A stretch of 64,000 nucleotides of DNA from Bradyrhizobium zhengyangense. GTDB lineage: Bacteria > Pseudomonadota > Alphaproteobacteria > Rhizobiales > Xanthobacteraceae. Where the stretch lies: the NCBI RefSeq assembly GCF_022012435.1, contig NZ_JAKLUA010000005.1, forward strand, positions 372,001 to 436,000, read 5' to 3'. Within the stretch, counting starts at the first letter, position 1, and each line of letters begins with the position of its first letter. The notes beneath the pieces were generated by a model, which worked only from the letters and a program-made list of their open reading frames with translations, ran no database searches and was not told where the DNA came from. Made by a program: the position numbers and the translations under genes. Below are positions 44,437 to 52,538 of this stretch, in pieces.

Positions 44437-44913
44437 TCAGAACGGCTCCCGCACTTTCGTAACCTCGGGTGTTTCGCGATCCTTCGCAAACTTGACTTGA
44501 AGAATGAGATCGAAAACATCGCCTTTCCAAGGATCCGGATAATCGCCCGCCGATGCCTTCAGCGCATGCATCATTGGCGGAACATTTCCGTGATGCCAAC
44601 AGACGACGACGAGCGCGCCATCAAAAGCATCGCTCTTGCGAAGGTGGTGAGCCAGCGCGCCGTAATCCTGATCGGCGTAGGTTTCATCGATTGTCAGGTG
44701 ACATTGCCTGGCAAGAGGCTCCAGCGTCTGAATTGGACGCCGACTGTGCTTCGAAGCAGCGGTCGCAAATAGCCACTTCGGCTTTCCGAACGTCGCTGGA
44801 ATGTATTGAGCCAGCCGTTGCGCGCGAGCTTTGCCGGCGGGAGTGAGGTCGGGATCAAGCGGATCGTCCGACTTTTCGCCGTGTCGCATTACCAAAATCA
44901 CCTTAGCGGTCAT
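44437..44913 (-). CDS. Histidine phosphatase superfamily (SixA/phosphoglycerate-mutase-like)
   Basis: This protein has 158 residues and no signal peptide. It has the RHGE motif (R10-H11-G12-E13), SKHSRRPIQT (about 54-63) with the second Arg, and WHHGN (106-110) with the second His. A complete active site is therefore present. SixA acts on phosphohistidine, and other members act on sugar or nucleotide phosphates. The substrate here is unknown. It lies 77 bases upstream of the kinase-fold gene on the same strand and is probably co-transcribed. Confidence 0.9.
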   Translation of the reverse strand: MTAKVILVMRHGEKSDDPLDPDLTPAGKARAQRLAQYIPATFGKPKWLFATAASKHSRRPIQTLEPLARQCHLTIDETYADQDYGALAHHLRKSDAFDGALVVVCWHHGNVPPMMHALKASAGDYPDPWKGDVFDLILQVKFAKDRETPEVTKVREPF

Positions 44914-45293
44914 GATAGAAATGCTCCCTATTGCCGTCTGCGGTCAAGCAACAGAATTTCTACACTGACGTTCCGCGATTTCGTTTCTTGCCTTTTCAGC
45001 TTGCGTGGCCGCTGATGACTGCCAAGCGCAGCCCAAGCTCGATGACCGGCACTGTTTTCCAGCAGGTCTTGTGTAGCAGGACTTCGCTCGACCAAATGTA
45101 AGCTAAATCACAGTGCCGATCGGGAGGTCGATCGTACACTCAAGCATACCGGGCGCTCATTTCCCGTCGCGGACTTCGGCTGCAATGAAATGGTTAGGCC
45201 GAATGCCACTTTATGGCGTATTCCCCGATTGGCCTGCTTCTCTGCGGTGGAATTGGATTGCACGACAGCTTAGACGAACCAAGAGGGTCAACA
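44914..45293. other. Intergenic region without a supported gene
   Basis: These 380 bases lie between the divergent histidine phosphatase and the small basic protein. They have lower GC than the chromosome average by eye. No credible coding frame, RNA gene or strong hairpin was found. The promoters of the two flanking genes must lie here, but no clear -35/-10 pair is evident. Confidence 0.5.
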
Positions 45294-45509
45294 ATGTCGA
45301 AAAGGCCATCCATTCAACATGAATACCATCCCAAACGCGATCGCCTGGAAATCACCATCAAGCATTACTCGCTCGAGAGGAAATCAGAGCGGGAGGATTT
45401 GGTGGAGCACCTTCTTAAAAGGCTTAAGAGGGGTGCAGGTCTCGCAAAGAAGCTCAAGCGCGCAAAAAATCCATGGAAGGAAACCAGAATACCTGAGGTA
45501 GGAGATTGA
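45294..45509 (+). CDS. Small basic protein, unrecognised
   Basis: This protein has 71 residues from ATG 45294, with GAGGG 8 bases upstream. It is rich in Lys/Arg (IKHYSLERKSEREDLVEHLLKRLKRG) and apparently helical, with no membrane segment or known domain. A nucleic-acid- or protein-binding role is possible only on charge. GC is low, as in its left neighbours. It converges on the flavin reductase gene. Confidence 0.6.
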   Translation: MSKRPSIQHEYHPKRDRLEITIKHYSLERKSEREDLVEHLLKRLKRGAGLAKKLKRAKNPWKETRIPEVGD

Positions 45510-45546
45510 TCGTGCGTAGATCGCTCATTTGCGATTGCCCGCGGCC

Positions 45547-46032
45547 TCATCTCTCCACCGGCACCCCCGCCCCGCGATGATACCGGCTGGAAAAGAACAC
45601 CAGTGGCGTGGTGTCGCGATGGTCGCAGGCCGAGACTTCGGCGATGATCAGGGTGTGGTCGCTGACGTCGACGAGGCGGGTGACCTCGCAGGCGAACCAG
45701 GCGATGCATCCCTGCAGGCGCGGCAGGCCATCGACGATGTCGTAATCCGGAGCAGCGCCGGTGTTCGGCTGGCTGGCGAAATGCCGCGACAGGTCGCGGC
45801 CGTGGTCGGGCAGGACGTTGACGCAATAGCGGCCGGTGGCGGAGATCGCGCGGTGCATGCGGCCCGGCATGACGGAGACCAGCACGGTCGGCGGCGACAG
45901 GCTGACGGTGACAAAACTGTTCGCGGTCATGCCGCAAACGCTGCCGTGCTCGTCGAGCGCGGTCAGCACCGCGACGCCGGTCGCGAAGCGTGATGCGGCT
46001 TCGCGGAACGATGCGGGATTGGCGCGCTGCAT
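45547..46032 (-). CDS. styB: Flavin reductase, StyB-like component of a two-component monooxygenase
   Basis: This protein has 161 residues. The flavin-reductase fold is shown by ATGVAVLTALDEHGSVCGMTANSFVTVSLSPPTVLVS (18-54), a very close match to StyB, and LQGCIAWFACEV and FFSSRYH near the end. It supplies reduced FAD to the monooxygenase encoded 12 bases upstream on the same strand. In styrene monooxygenases StyB uses NADH. The substrate here is inferred from StyA similarity. Confidence 0.9.
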   Translation of the reverse strand: MQRANPASFREAASRFATGVAVLTALDEHGSVCGMTANSFVTVSLSPPTVLVSVMPGRMHRAISATGRYCVNVLPDHGRDLSRHFASQPNTGAAPDYDIVDGLPRLQGCIAWFACEVTRLVDVSDHTLIIAEVSACDHRDTTPLVFFSSRYHRGAGVPVER

Positions 46033-46044
46033 CTTACTCTTCGC

Positions 46045-47295
46045 TCACGCGATCGCCCTGACGGGCTCTGACGGCGCCGACATGCGTTCGATCCAGGCCC
46101 GGATGCGCTGCGGCGTCGAGATGCGGTCCCACTGCCGGTCCGGATAGTTGAAATTCTCGGTGAACTCGTTGGCGAGCGCCGGGTTCTGGCTCATCGCGCC
46201 GATCAGCATGCCGAGCGCTTCCGTCGGCGGTTGCAGCATCACATTGGTCCAGCGCGAGGCCGCCAGCACGCGGTCCTGCCGCTTCAAATCGATCTTCTCG
46301 CAGAGGCGCGCATCGAGCGCGTCGGCGTTGACGATCTCCTCGCCGAGCACGAAGGCCGCGTAGGAGGCGACATTGGCGCCCTGCCCCATCATGGGGTCGA
46401 CGATGGCGTGGACGTCGCCGAGCGCGATCGCGCATTTGCCGTCGTCGAACTCGACCATCGTGTTGCGCACGGTCGGGACCACGCCGCCTTGCAAGAGATC
46501 CTGCGGCTGCGCCAGATCGAACCTGAGGGTGTCGATGCGATCGTAGGTGGTGGGATGATGCTTCTCCAGCTTGCCCAGGAGCACCTGCAGGAAGTGCTTT
46601 GGATTGTCCTCGTAGCTGAGCGTCGCCAGCTCCTCCATGTCGCCGCCGGGCACGTTCTCCATCAACAGCGCGTTGGCGATGCCGCCGAAGGTGACGGTCG
46701 GGATCACGATCATCTCGCCATGGCCCGGCGACACCGAGAGCGTGACGTTCATGGGATCGGGCTGCCGCACGCCGGTGTAGAGCCCGACGCAGAGGCGCCG
46801 CTGCGGCTGCTGATAGGGCGAGTGCTCGGGACGATAGGTGAAGAGCTGGCCGAGCGGCCCCTTGCCTGTGGAGACGACGAGCAGGTCGAAGCGCGCGACC
46901 AGCGGAGCGATGTCGCGCTCCTCGATCCTGTTGTACTCGATCTTGCCGCCGCGCTTCATGAAGTCCTGCATCAGGGCAGGAAGATAGAGCCTGTAATCGA
47001 CGGCGCGGCTCGCTTTCGAGAAGTCGCCGCGGAAGCTGAGCGGCTGCGGGAAGTTGAAGACGTGGTCGTGGTAGTAATAATGGTCCTTCGGGTCGGTCCA
47101 GTGATTGACGCCGAGATAGTCCTCGCGTGCGATCGTGACGTGGTGATGGGCGACGGTGTTGAGCAGCCTGAGGTCGCGATACTCCTCCGGCGGGCGGTCC
47201 GTGATTATCGTCGCATCCACGCCGTGCTTTTGCAGATACAGCGCGAGATGCAGGCCGGCGATGCCGGCGCCGACGATTCCGATATGGCGTCCCAT
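46045..47295 (-). CDS. styA: Styrene/indole monooxygenase-like flavoprotein (StyA-like, group E)
   Basis: This protein has 416 residues, the normal StyA length. The FAD motif GIVGAGIAGLHLALYLQKHGVDATIITDRPP is at 5-36, with LRLLNTVAHHHVTIARE and SRAVDYRLYLPALM next. The region IALGDVHAIVDPMMGQGANVASYAAFVLGEEI and the ending EFTENFNYPDRQWDRISTPQRI closely match StyA. It epoxidises styrene or indole-like substrates using reduced flavin from StyB. LysR is divergent. Whether styrene, indole or another aryl alkene is the true substrate cannot be told. Confidence 0.9.
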   Translation of the reverse strand: MGRHIGIVGAGIAGLHLALYLQKHGVDATIITDRPPEEYRDLRLLNTVAHHHVTIAREDYLGVNHWTDPKDHYYYHDHVFNFPQPLSFRGDFSKASRAVDYRLYLPALMQDFMKRGGKIEYNRIEERDIAPLVARFDLLVVSTGKGPLGQLFTYRPEHSPYQQPQRRLCVGLYTGVRQPDPMNVTLSVSPGHGEMIVIPTVTFGGIANALLMENVPGGDMEELATLSYEDNPKHFLQVLLGKLEKHHPTTYDRIDTLRFDLAQPQDLLQGGVVPTVRNTMVEFDDGKCAIALGDVHAIVDPMMGQGANVASYAAFVLGEEIVNADALDARLCEKIDLKRQDRVLAASRWTNVMLQPPTEALGMLIGAMSQNPALANEFTENFNYPDRQWDRISTPQRIRAWIERMSAPSEPVRAIA

Positions 47296-47373
47296 GTTGA
47301 TCCCTCCCCTGTGATTGCTTGTTTTGAGGAAGCCTAGCGATCCGCCGTATTGCCCGCTACGGAATAGATGGGA

Positions 47374-47402
47374 TATAATTTATTCCAGACTGGAATGAAT
47401 TA
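47374..47402 (+). promoter_or_regulatory. lysR promoter and operator palindrome
   Basis: A perfect -10 TATAAT is at 47374-47379, with a possible -35 TTGCCC 18 bases upstream. Starting at 47376 is a 27-base palindrome with 13-base arms around a single central A and one mismatched pair. Its inner core ATTCCAG-A-CTGGAAT is perfect. It ends on the A of the lysR start codon and covers the predicted transcription start. Confidence 0.75.
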
Positions 47403-48325
47403 TGGACCGGATCGATTGCCTGCGCGCCTTCGTTCGCACCCTCGAGGGGGGCAGCTTCTCGGCCGCGGCCAAGGAGCTCGGCATCGGTCAGCCCGCGATC
47501 AGCAAGCGCATCGCGATGCTGGAGAGCGAGTTCGGCACGCAGCTGTTTTCGCGCACGACACGTACGCTGAAGCCGACCGCCGAGGCGCACCGCATCTACG
47601 ATCTCGCACGTCAGATTCTCGACAGCTTCGACATGGCGCGATCGAGTGTCGAGCACGCAGCGCCCCGCCCCACCGGGAGCTTGCGGATCGGCGTGCCGTC
47701 GTCGTTCGGGCGGCGCTACATGATGCCTGTCATCGCCGAATATGTGCGGAATTATCCGGAGGTGCGGGTCGATATCCGCTTCAGCGAGCGGCTCGTGAAC
47801 CTGGTGGAAGAGGGCATCGAGCTGGCGTTGCGGATCGGAAATCTGGAGGCCAGTACATTGATCGCGCGCCGGCTCGGCACCGTGCAGCGCTATCTGGTCG
47901 CGACGCCGACCTATCTGCATGGCCGGCCGCTGCCGCGAACGCCCGACGATCTCAGCTCGCACCAGTGCATCGTCTATTCCAGGATGTCACCGGCGCAGCA
48001 ATGGGCGTTCGAATCCGAGCACGGCCGTCACGTCGCATCGATCAACGGCCCCATTCACGTCGACGACGCCGATGCGATGCAGGAGGCGACGATGCACCAT
48101 CTTGGCATCGCCATTTTGCCCGAATGGAATGCCGCGGAGGGTCTTCGCAGCGGCGAGCTCGAGCATGTGCTGCCGGACTACAGCATCGCCGCGCTGCCAT
48201 TGCACGCGGTCTATCCCGAGACGCAGTGGATGTCGCTGCGTGCACGCAGCTTCCTGGATCTCCTGGTCGAGCGCGCCGGGCACTTTGTGCTACCGTCACC
48301 GCATACCCAACCCGCTAGCGGTTGA
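47402..48325 (+). CDS. LysR family transcriptional regulator
   Basis: This regulator has 307 residues. The N-terminal helix-turn-helix (LEGGSFSAAAKELGIGQPAISKRIAMLESEFG) is intact. The effector domain begins near SLRIGVPSSFGRRYMMP. It belongs to the CrgA/DUF-type group often linked to aromatic or antibiotic metabolism. It is divergent from styA, and the palindrome on its start suggests self-repression and probable control of styAB. The inducer is unknown. The luciferase-like gene 21 bases after it may be in the same transcript. Confidence 0.93.
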   Translation: MDRIDCLRAFVRTLEGGSFSAAAKELGIGQPAISKRIAMLESEFGTQLFSRTTRTLKPTAEAHRIYDLARQILDSFDMARSSVEHAAPRPTGSLRIGVPSSFGRRYMMPVIAEYVRNYPEVRVDIRFSERLVNLVEEGIELALRIGNLEASTLIARRLGTVQRYLVATPTYLHGRPLPRTPDDLSSHQCIVYSRMSPAQQWAFESEHGRHVASINGPIHVDDADAMQEATMHHLGIAILPEWNAAEGLRSGELEHVLPDYSIAALPLHAVYPETQWMSLRARSFLDLLVERAGHFVLPSPHTQPASG

Positions 48326-48346
48326 CGCCGCTTCTTCCGGCATTAA

Positions 48347-49378
48347 ATGACGCTCATGAAAAAGATCGGATTCCTGTCCTTCGGACATTGGACACCCTCG
48401 CCGCAATCGCAGACGCGCTCGGCGGCAGACACGCTGCTGCAATCGATCGAGCTTGCCGTTGCTGCCGAACAGCTCGGCGCCGATGGCGCCTATTATCGCG
48501 TGCACCATTTCGCGCGGCAGCTTGCCTCGCCCTTCCCGCTGCTCGCGGCCGTCGGCGCCAGGACCAGCACGATCGAGATCGGCACGGCCGTGATCGACAT
48601 GCGCTACGAGAACCCGCTCTACATGGTGGAGGACGCAGGAAGCGCCGATCTGATCGCCGGCGGGCGGCTGCAGCTCGGCATCAGCCGCGGCTCGCCCGAG
48701 CAGGTGATCGACGGCTGGCGCTACTTCGGTTATCGCCCGGCCGAGGGCCAGAGCGATGCCGACATGGGCCGCCGCCACGCGGAAGTCTTTCTCGACCTGC
48801 TGCGCGGCCAAGGGTTCGCCGAGCCCAATCCGCAGCCGATGTTTCCGAACCCGCCGGGGCTGTTGCGCCTGGAGCCGCATTCGGCCGGCCTGCGCGAACG
48901 GATCTGGTGGGGCGCCGGCTCGAACGCCACCGCGGTGTGGGCCGCAAAGCTCGGCATGAATCTGCAGAGCTCGACTCTGAAGAACGACGAAACAGGCGAA
49001 GCCTTTCACGTGCAGCAGGCCGCGCAGATCCGCGCCTATCGCGCGGCATGGAAAGAGGCCGGCCACACCAGAGAGCCCCGTGTCTCCGTCAGCCGCAGCA
49101 TCTTCGCGCTGATGGACGATCGCGACCGCGCCTATTTCGGCCGCGAGCGCGGCGGCGAGGACCAGATCGGCTTCATCGACCCACAGACGCGGGCGATCTT
49201 CGGCCGCTCCTACGCCGCCGAGCCTGACGCGCTGATCGAGCAACTCAGACAGGACGAGGCAATCGCCGCGGCCGACACGCTGCTGCTGACGATTCCGAAT
49301 CAGCTCGGCGTCGACTATTGCGCGCATGCGCTCGAGGCGATCCTGAAGCATGTGGCGCCGGCGCTGGGGTGGCGATGA
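48347..49378 (+). CDS. Luciferase-like (LLM class) flavin-dependent oxidoreductase
   Basis: This TIM-barrel FMN enzyme has 343 residues of the bacterial luciferase/alkanal monooxygenase superfamily. Segments such as AEQLGADGAYYRVHHFARQLASPFPLLAAVGARTSTIEIGTAV and GGRLQLGISRGSPEQ are typical. It may start at Met4 instead. It probably oxygenates a product or relative of the StyAB substrate. It lies just after lysR. The pairing is suggestive, but no pathway is established. Confidence 0.9.
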   Translation: MTLMKKIGFLSFGHWTPSPQSQTRSAADTLLQSIELAVAAEQLGADGAYYRVHHFARQLASPFPLLAAVGARTSTIEIGTAVIDMRYENPLYMVEDAGSADLIAGGRLQLGISRGSPEQVIDGWRYFGYRPAEGQSDADMGRRHAEVFLDLLRGQGFAEPNPQPMFPNPPGLLRLEPHSAGLRERIWWGAGSNATAVWAAKLGMNLQSSTLKNDETGEAFHVQQAAQIRAYRAAWKEAGHTREPRVSVSRSIFALMDDRDRAYFGRERGGEDQIGFIDPQTRAIFGRSYAAEPDALIEQLRQDEAIAAADTLLLTIPNQLGVDYCAHALEAILKHVAPALGWR

Positions 49379-49460
49379 GGAGCCGCCGCGTAGGGCTCGA
49401 AGATCGAATGGATGATCTTCCGCGTCGATTTGATCGGGCAGCCCTTTTTGCTCAGCTCGG

Positions 49461-49919
49461 TCAGCCGCCATCCAGGCTGTGACTGATGCGCGTGACGACG
49501 CCGTCCCATTGCCGCTTCTCGGCCGCGGGATAATTGATCAGCACGCAATGCACGTAACGGCTCTTGAAGTTGCAGCGGTCGTACCAGATCTTGTCGCGCT
49601 TGATGCTGGAGACGACGAAGAAGTCCGGTGCGATCCGCTTGTAGACGATCCCCGACGGTGGCTGCTTCGTGGCGAGGAATGCGGCGGGCGAAATTCCGGG
49701 CTGGCGGGGAACGGCCTGCACGGTGAGGTCGGCGGCACCGTCGGATGTGCGAAATTGCTGGCCAAATCCGTCGGGCTTGCCGGCCTGCTCGGTAAAGATC
49801 GAGGTGGGAATCTCGACCGACGTTCCGGACTGGGGAATGCGATAGGTGGTCCAGTCGTCGGCCCGGGCGGCGGACGATGTGATCGCCAGCGCAACGACGA
49901 TGGCAGCAGAAGTGTTCAT
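49461..49919 (-). CDS. Exported hypothetical protein
   Basis: This protein has 152 residues. A signal peptide (MNTSAAIVVALAITSSAARA) is followed by a soluble beta-rich domain with conserved-looking YRIPQSGTSVEIPTSIF and KIWYDRCNFKSRYVHCVLINYPAAEK. Two cysteines (about C116, C125) could form a disulfide. I recognise the pattern as common in Bradyrhizobium proteomes without function. A neighbour small gene (72 residues) lies 10 bases upstream on the same strand and may be co-transcribed. Confidence 0.82.
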   Translation of the reverse strand: MNTSAAIVVALAITSSAARADDWTTYRIPQSGTSVEIPTSIFTEQAGKPDGFGQQFRTSDGAADLTVQAVPRQPGISPAAFLATKQPPSGIVYKRIAPDFFVVSSIKRDKIWYDRCNFKSRYVHCVLINYPAAEKRQWDGVVTRISHSLDGG

Positions 49920-49929
49920 GTCGACCTCT

Positions 49930-50148
49930 TCAGTTGCGCGTTGCCAGTTGCAGTTCCATCAAGGCAATCCTTTGCAGGTTCAGGATGTCGCGTTCGCCCG
50001 CGCCTGCGGTGCGCAGGATGGATTCGGCGAGCGCATTGACGTGCGAGGAATGCACGGGCTCCGGCAGGGTCGCGACCGCAGCTTCCAGGGCGATGGTCAT
50101 GAGATCGATCACCTCCGGGGAAAATTCTGCGTTGGCAAAGTTCTTCAT
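49930..50148 (-). CDS. Small hypothetical protein
   Basis: This protein has 72 residues from ATG 50148 (MKNFANAEF). The region EFSPEVIDLMTIALEAAVATLP is helical and amphipathic, and NALAESILRTAGAGERD follows. The same short family is widespread in Bradyrhizobium as far as I recall, with no known role. The frame is open to 50322, but those extra residues look spurious. It probably shares a transcript with the exported protein downstream. Confidence 0.6.
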   Translation of the reverse strand: MKNFANAEFSPEVIDLMTIALEAAVATLPEPVHSSHVNALAESILRTAGAGERDILNLQRIALMELQLATRN

Positions 50149-50352
50149 CTCGCGAAGCCGGCCGCTGGTGCGAGCCGCCGATCTAACGTCGGGAAAAACT
50201 GGAGGTTCCTGCGGCACCTGATCCAGTCCATCAAGCCGAGTTGACGCGCGTGAGGCCTTCGCGCCAATCACCAGGGCAATTGCGCCATCCTTCGACATTG
50301 CCGCAGGCGCGCTTCGCGCCACGATCTTCTCACATGAGATCGCGAAGCCCGC

Positions 50353-50949
50353 TCACCCCGCCTTCACGCTCGCATCGATCAGCAGCTTCGCGGCCGCGAG
50401 CGCCGACTGCGCGGGGCCGTCTTCGGATTGCTGGCCGGTGACGTAGATGCCTTCGATCAGGAGGAGAAGCGCATCACCCAGCACGTTCGGCTGGCGCGCG
50501 CCCATTTGGGCGGCGAGCTCGCGCAGGCGCTTGCGGAACACCTTCTTGTGCGCTTCGGCGACTTGCCGGGCCGGATTGTCCCGCGAGGGATACTCCACCG
50601 CGGCGTTGCTGAGGCCGCAGCCGCGATAGCCCCTGGCGACCGCGCGGGAGGCAAGCTGACCGATATAAGCGAGCACATGATCGCGCGCATTGCCGTAGGC
50701 CTTGCCGCCGGGCCGCTCGAAATTCTCCCAGAAGTTCAGATCGTAGTCGCGCAAATAGGCGGCGGCGAGATCGTCCTTGGAGGCGAAGCTGCGATAGAGG
50801 CTCGGCTTGGTGACGCCGGCGCGGTCCACGACCTCGTCGACGCCGACGGCGCGGATGCCCTCGCGGTAGAACAGCTCGCTGGCGGAGGCGCGGATGCGGT
50901 CGGCGGCGCGGAGCGGCGCCTCGGTGGGCTTTTCGGCTTTTTTCGTCAT
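50353..50949 (-). CDS. TetR family regulator, likely repressor of the adjacent MFS pump
   Basis: This regulator has 198 residues from ATG 50949 (GGAG 5 bases upstream). Its helix-turn-helix is visible in FYREGIRAVGVDEVVDRAGVTKPSLYRSFASKDDL. The C-terminal region carries the QacR/TetR-like ligand domain. It is divergent from an MFS gene across 87 bases that contain a 53-base inverted-repeat region. Control of the MFS gene and of itself is inferred. The ligand is unknown. Confidence 0.92.
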   Translation of the reverse strand: MTKKAEKPTEAPLRAADRIRASASELFYREGIRAVGVDEVVDRAGVTKPSLYRSFASKDDLAAAYLRDYDLNFWENFERPGGKAYGNARDHVLAYIGQLASRAVARGYRGCGLSNAAVEYPSRDNPARQVAEAHKKVFRKRLRELAAQMGARQPNVLGDALLLLIEGIYVTGQQSEDGPAQSALAAAKLLIDASVKAG

Positions 50950-50983
50950 CTGGCTCCGAAGCCTCCAAGACAGGCTTGACAAT

Positions 50984-51036
50984 GTTACTGACCGGTACGT
51001 ACTAATACCGCAGCCCAATACGTACCGGTAAGTAAC
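50984..51036. promoter_or_regulatory. Large inverted repeat, TetR-type operator at the MFS start
   Basis: Two 18-base arms (50984-51001 and 51019-51036), containing ACCGGTACGTA and its complement, pair at 17 of 18 positions with a 17-base spacer. The right arm ends directly before the MFS ATG, and a -35 TTGACA lies at 50976-50981. Two TetR dimers in head-to-head orientation could bind here. Confidence 0.75.
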
Positions 51037-52347
51037 ATGCCCTCATCCCCCGTTCAACCTGCCTCCCTTCAATCCTCCGCCATCTCCCGGCGGCCGTTCG
51101 GCCCAAACTACGCCTTCGTCGTCATTGCCGTGATCTTCCTGGCGCTGCTGGCCTCGGCCGGCCTGCGCGCGACGCCGGGCGTGCTGATGCTGCCGCTGCA
51201 GAAAGCCTTCGGCTGGGACGTCAGCGTGATCTCGTCGTCGGCCGCCGTCGGCATCTTCCTCTACGGCCTCGCCGGTCCCTTCGCCGCGGCCGTGATGCAG
51301 CGCTTCGGCATCCGCCGAACCGTGCTCGGCGCGCTCATGCTGATGTCGGTCTCGACGGCCATCAGCTATTTCATGACCGCGCCATGGCAACTGTTCATGA
51401 GCTGGGGACTGCTCTCCGGCATCGGCTCGGGCGCGGTCGCCAACGTGCTCGGCGCGACCATCGTCAATCGCTGGTTCACCACCAATCGCGGCCTCGTCAT
51501 GGGACTTTTGACGGCGAGCACCGCGACCGGCACGCTGATCTTCATGCCGGGCCTGGCATCGCTGGTCGAATATGGCGGCTGGAAGCCCGTCGTGCTGACG
51601 GTGGCCGCATGCTGCGCGGCCCTGATCCCGCTGGTGTATTTTCTGGTGCCGGAGCGCCCCTCTGCGATCGGCCTGCGCTCCTATGGCAGCACGCATGAGG
51701 ATCAACCCGCCGCGCCGGTGCAAGGCAATCCGTTCGTCGCGGCAATCGGCAACCTCATCCGCGCCGCGAAGACGCAGACCTTCTGGTTCCTGTTCGCGAC
51801 CTTCTTCATCTGCGGCTTCACCACCAACGGCCTTGTCGGCACCCATCTGATCGCGTTCTGCGGCGATCACGGCATCTTCGAGGTGCAGGCCGCAAGCCTT
51901 CTGGCGCTGATGGGCTTCTTCGACCTGTTCGGCACCACGCTGTCGGGCTGGCTCACCGATCGCTTCGATCCGCGCAAGCTCTTGTTCTTCTATTACGGCC
52001 TGCGCGGGCTGTCGCTGATCTACCTGCCCTACTCGGATTTCTCCTTCGTCAGCCTCTCCGTGTTCGCCGTGTTCTACGGCCTCGACTGGATCGCGACCGT
52101 GCCGCCGACCGTGCGCATCGCCAACGAAGCCTTCGGCGACAAGAACGCGCCGCTGATCTTCGGCTGGGTGGTCGCCGGCCATCAACTCGGCGCGGCCTGC
52201 GCCGCGTTCTTCGCCGGCTTCATGCGCTCGTCGCAGGGCGATTATCTGCAGGCCTTCATGATCGCCGGCGCAACCGGCATCGTCGCGGCCGTGCTGTCGC
52301 TGATGATCGGCCGGCGGCCGGTGCAGCCGCAGCTGGCTGCGGCTTAG
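51037..52347 (+). CDS. MFS transporter
   Basis: This transporter has 436 residues and 12 hydrophobic segments. The membrane-loop motif QRFGIRRTVLGALMLMS and the second-half LTDRFDPRKLLFFYYGLRGLSLIYLPYSD are of the oxalate/formate or monocarboxylate-type MFS. A role in export of the TetR ligand or uptake of an organic acid is possible. The start codon directly follows the operator inverted repeat, so the leader is short and repression would be tight. The substrate is not known. Confidence 0.92.
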   Translation: MPSSPVQPASLQSSAISRRPFGPNYAFVVIAVIFLALLASAGLRATPGVLMLPLQKAFGWDVSVISSSAAVGIFLYGLAGPFAAAVMQRFGIRRTVLGALMLMSVSTAISYFMTAPWQLFMSWGLLSGIGSGAVANVLGATIVNRWFTTNRGLVMGLLTASTATGTLIFMPGLASLVEYGGWKPVVLTVAACCAALIPLVYFLVPERPSAIGLRSYGSTHEDQPAAPVQGNPFVAAIGNLIRAAKTQTFWFLFATFFICGFTTNGLVGTHLIAFCGDHGIFEVQAASLLALMGFFDLFGTTLSGWLTDRFDPRKLLFFYYGLRGLSLIYLPYSDFSFVSLSVFAVFYGLDWIATVPPTVRIANEAFGDKNAPLIFGWVVAGHQLGAACAAFFAGFMRSSQGDYLQAFMIAGATGIVAAVLSLMIGRRPVQPQLAAA

Positions 52348-52538
52348 GCGACGGCAATCACCATTACGGCTGGTCGGCGCCAGGCGTCGACCAGCGATTT
52401 GAATATTGATTTTGTTAAGGAAATTTGAAATACATTGCCACGATGCGAGCCGCGCGCTGGCTCGCGCAGGAGCTGAGAGTTCGCGTTGCGTCCGGCTCCA
52501 TCTCAATCAACCCTGACAATCTGTGGCGGTCCCGGCAG

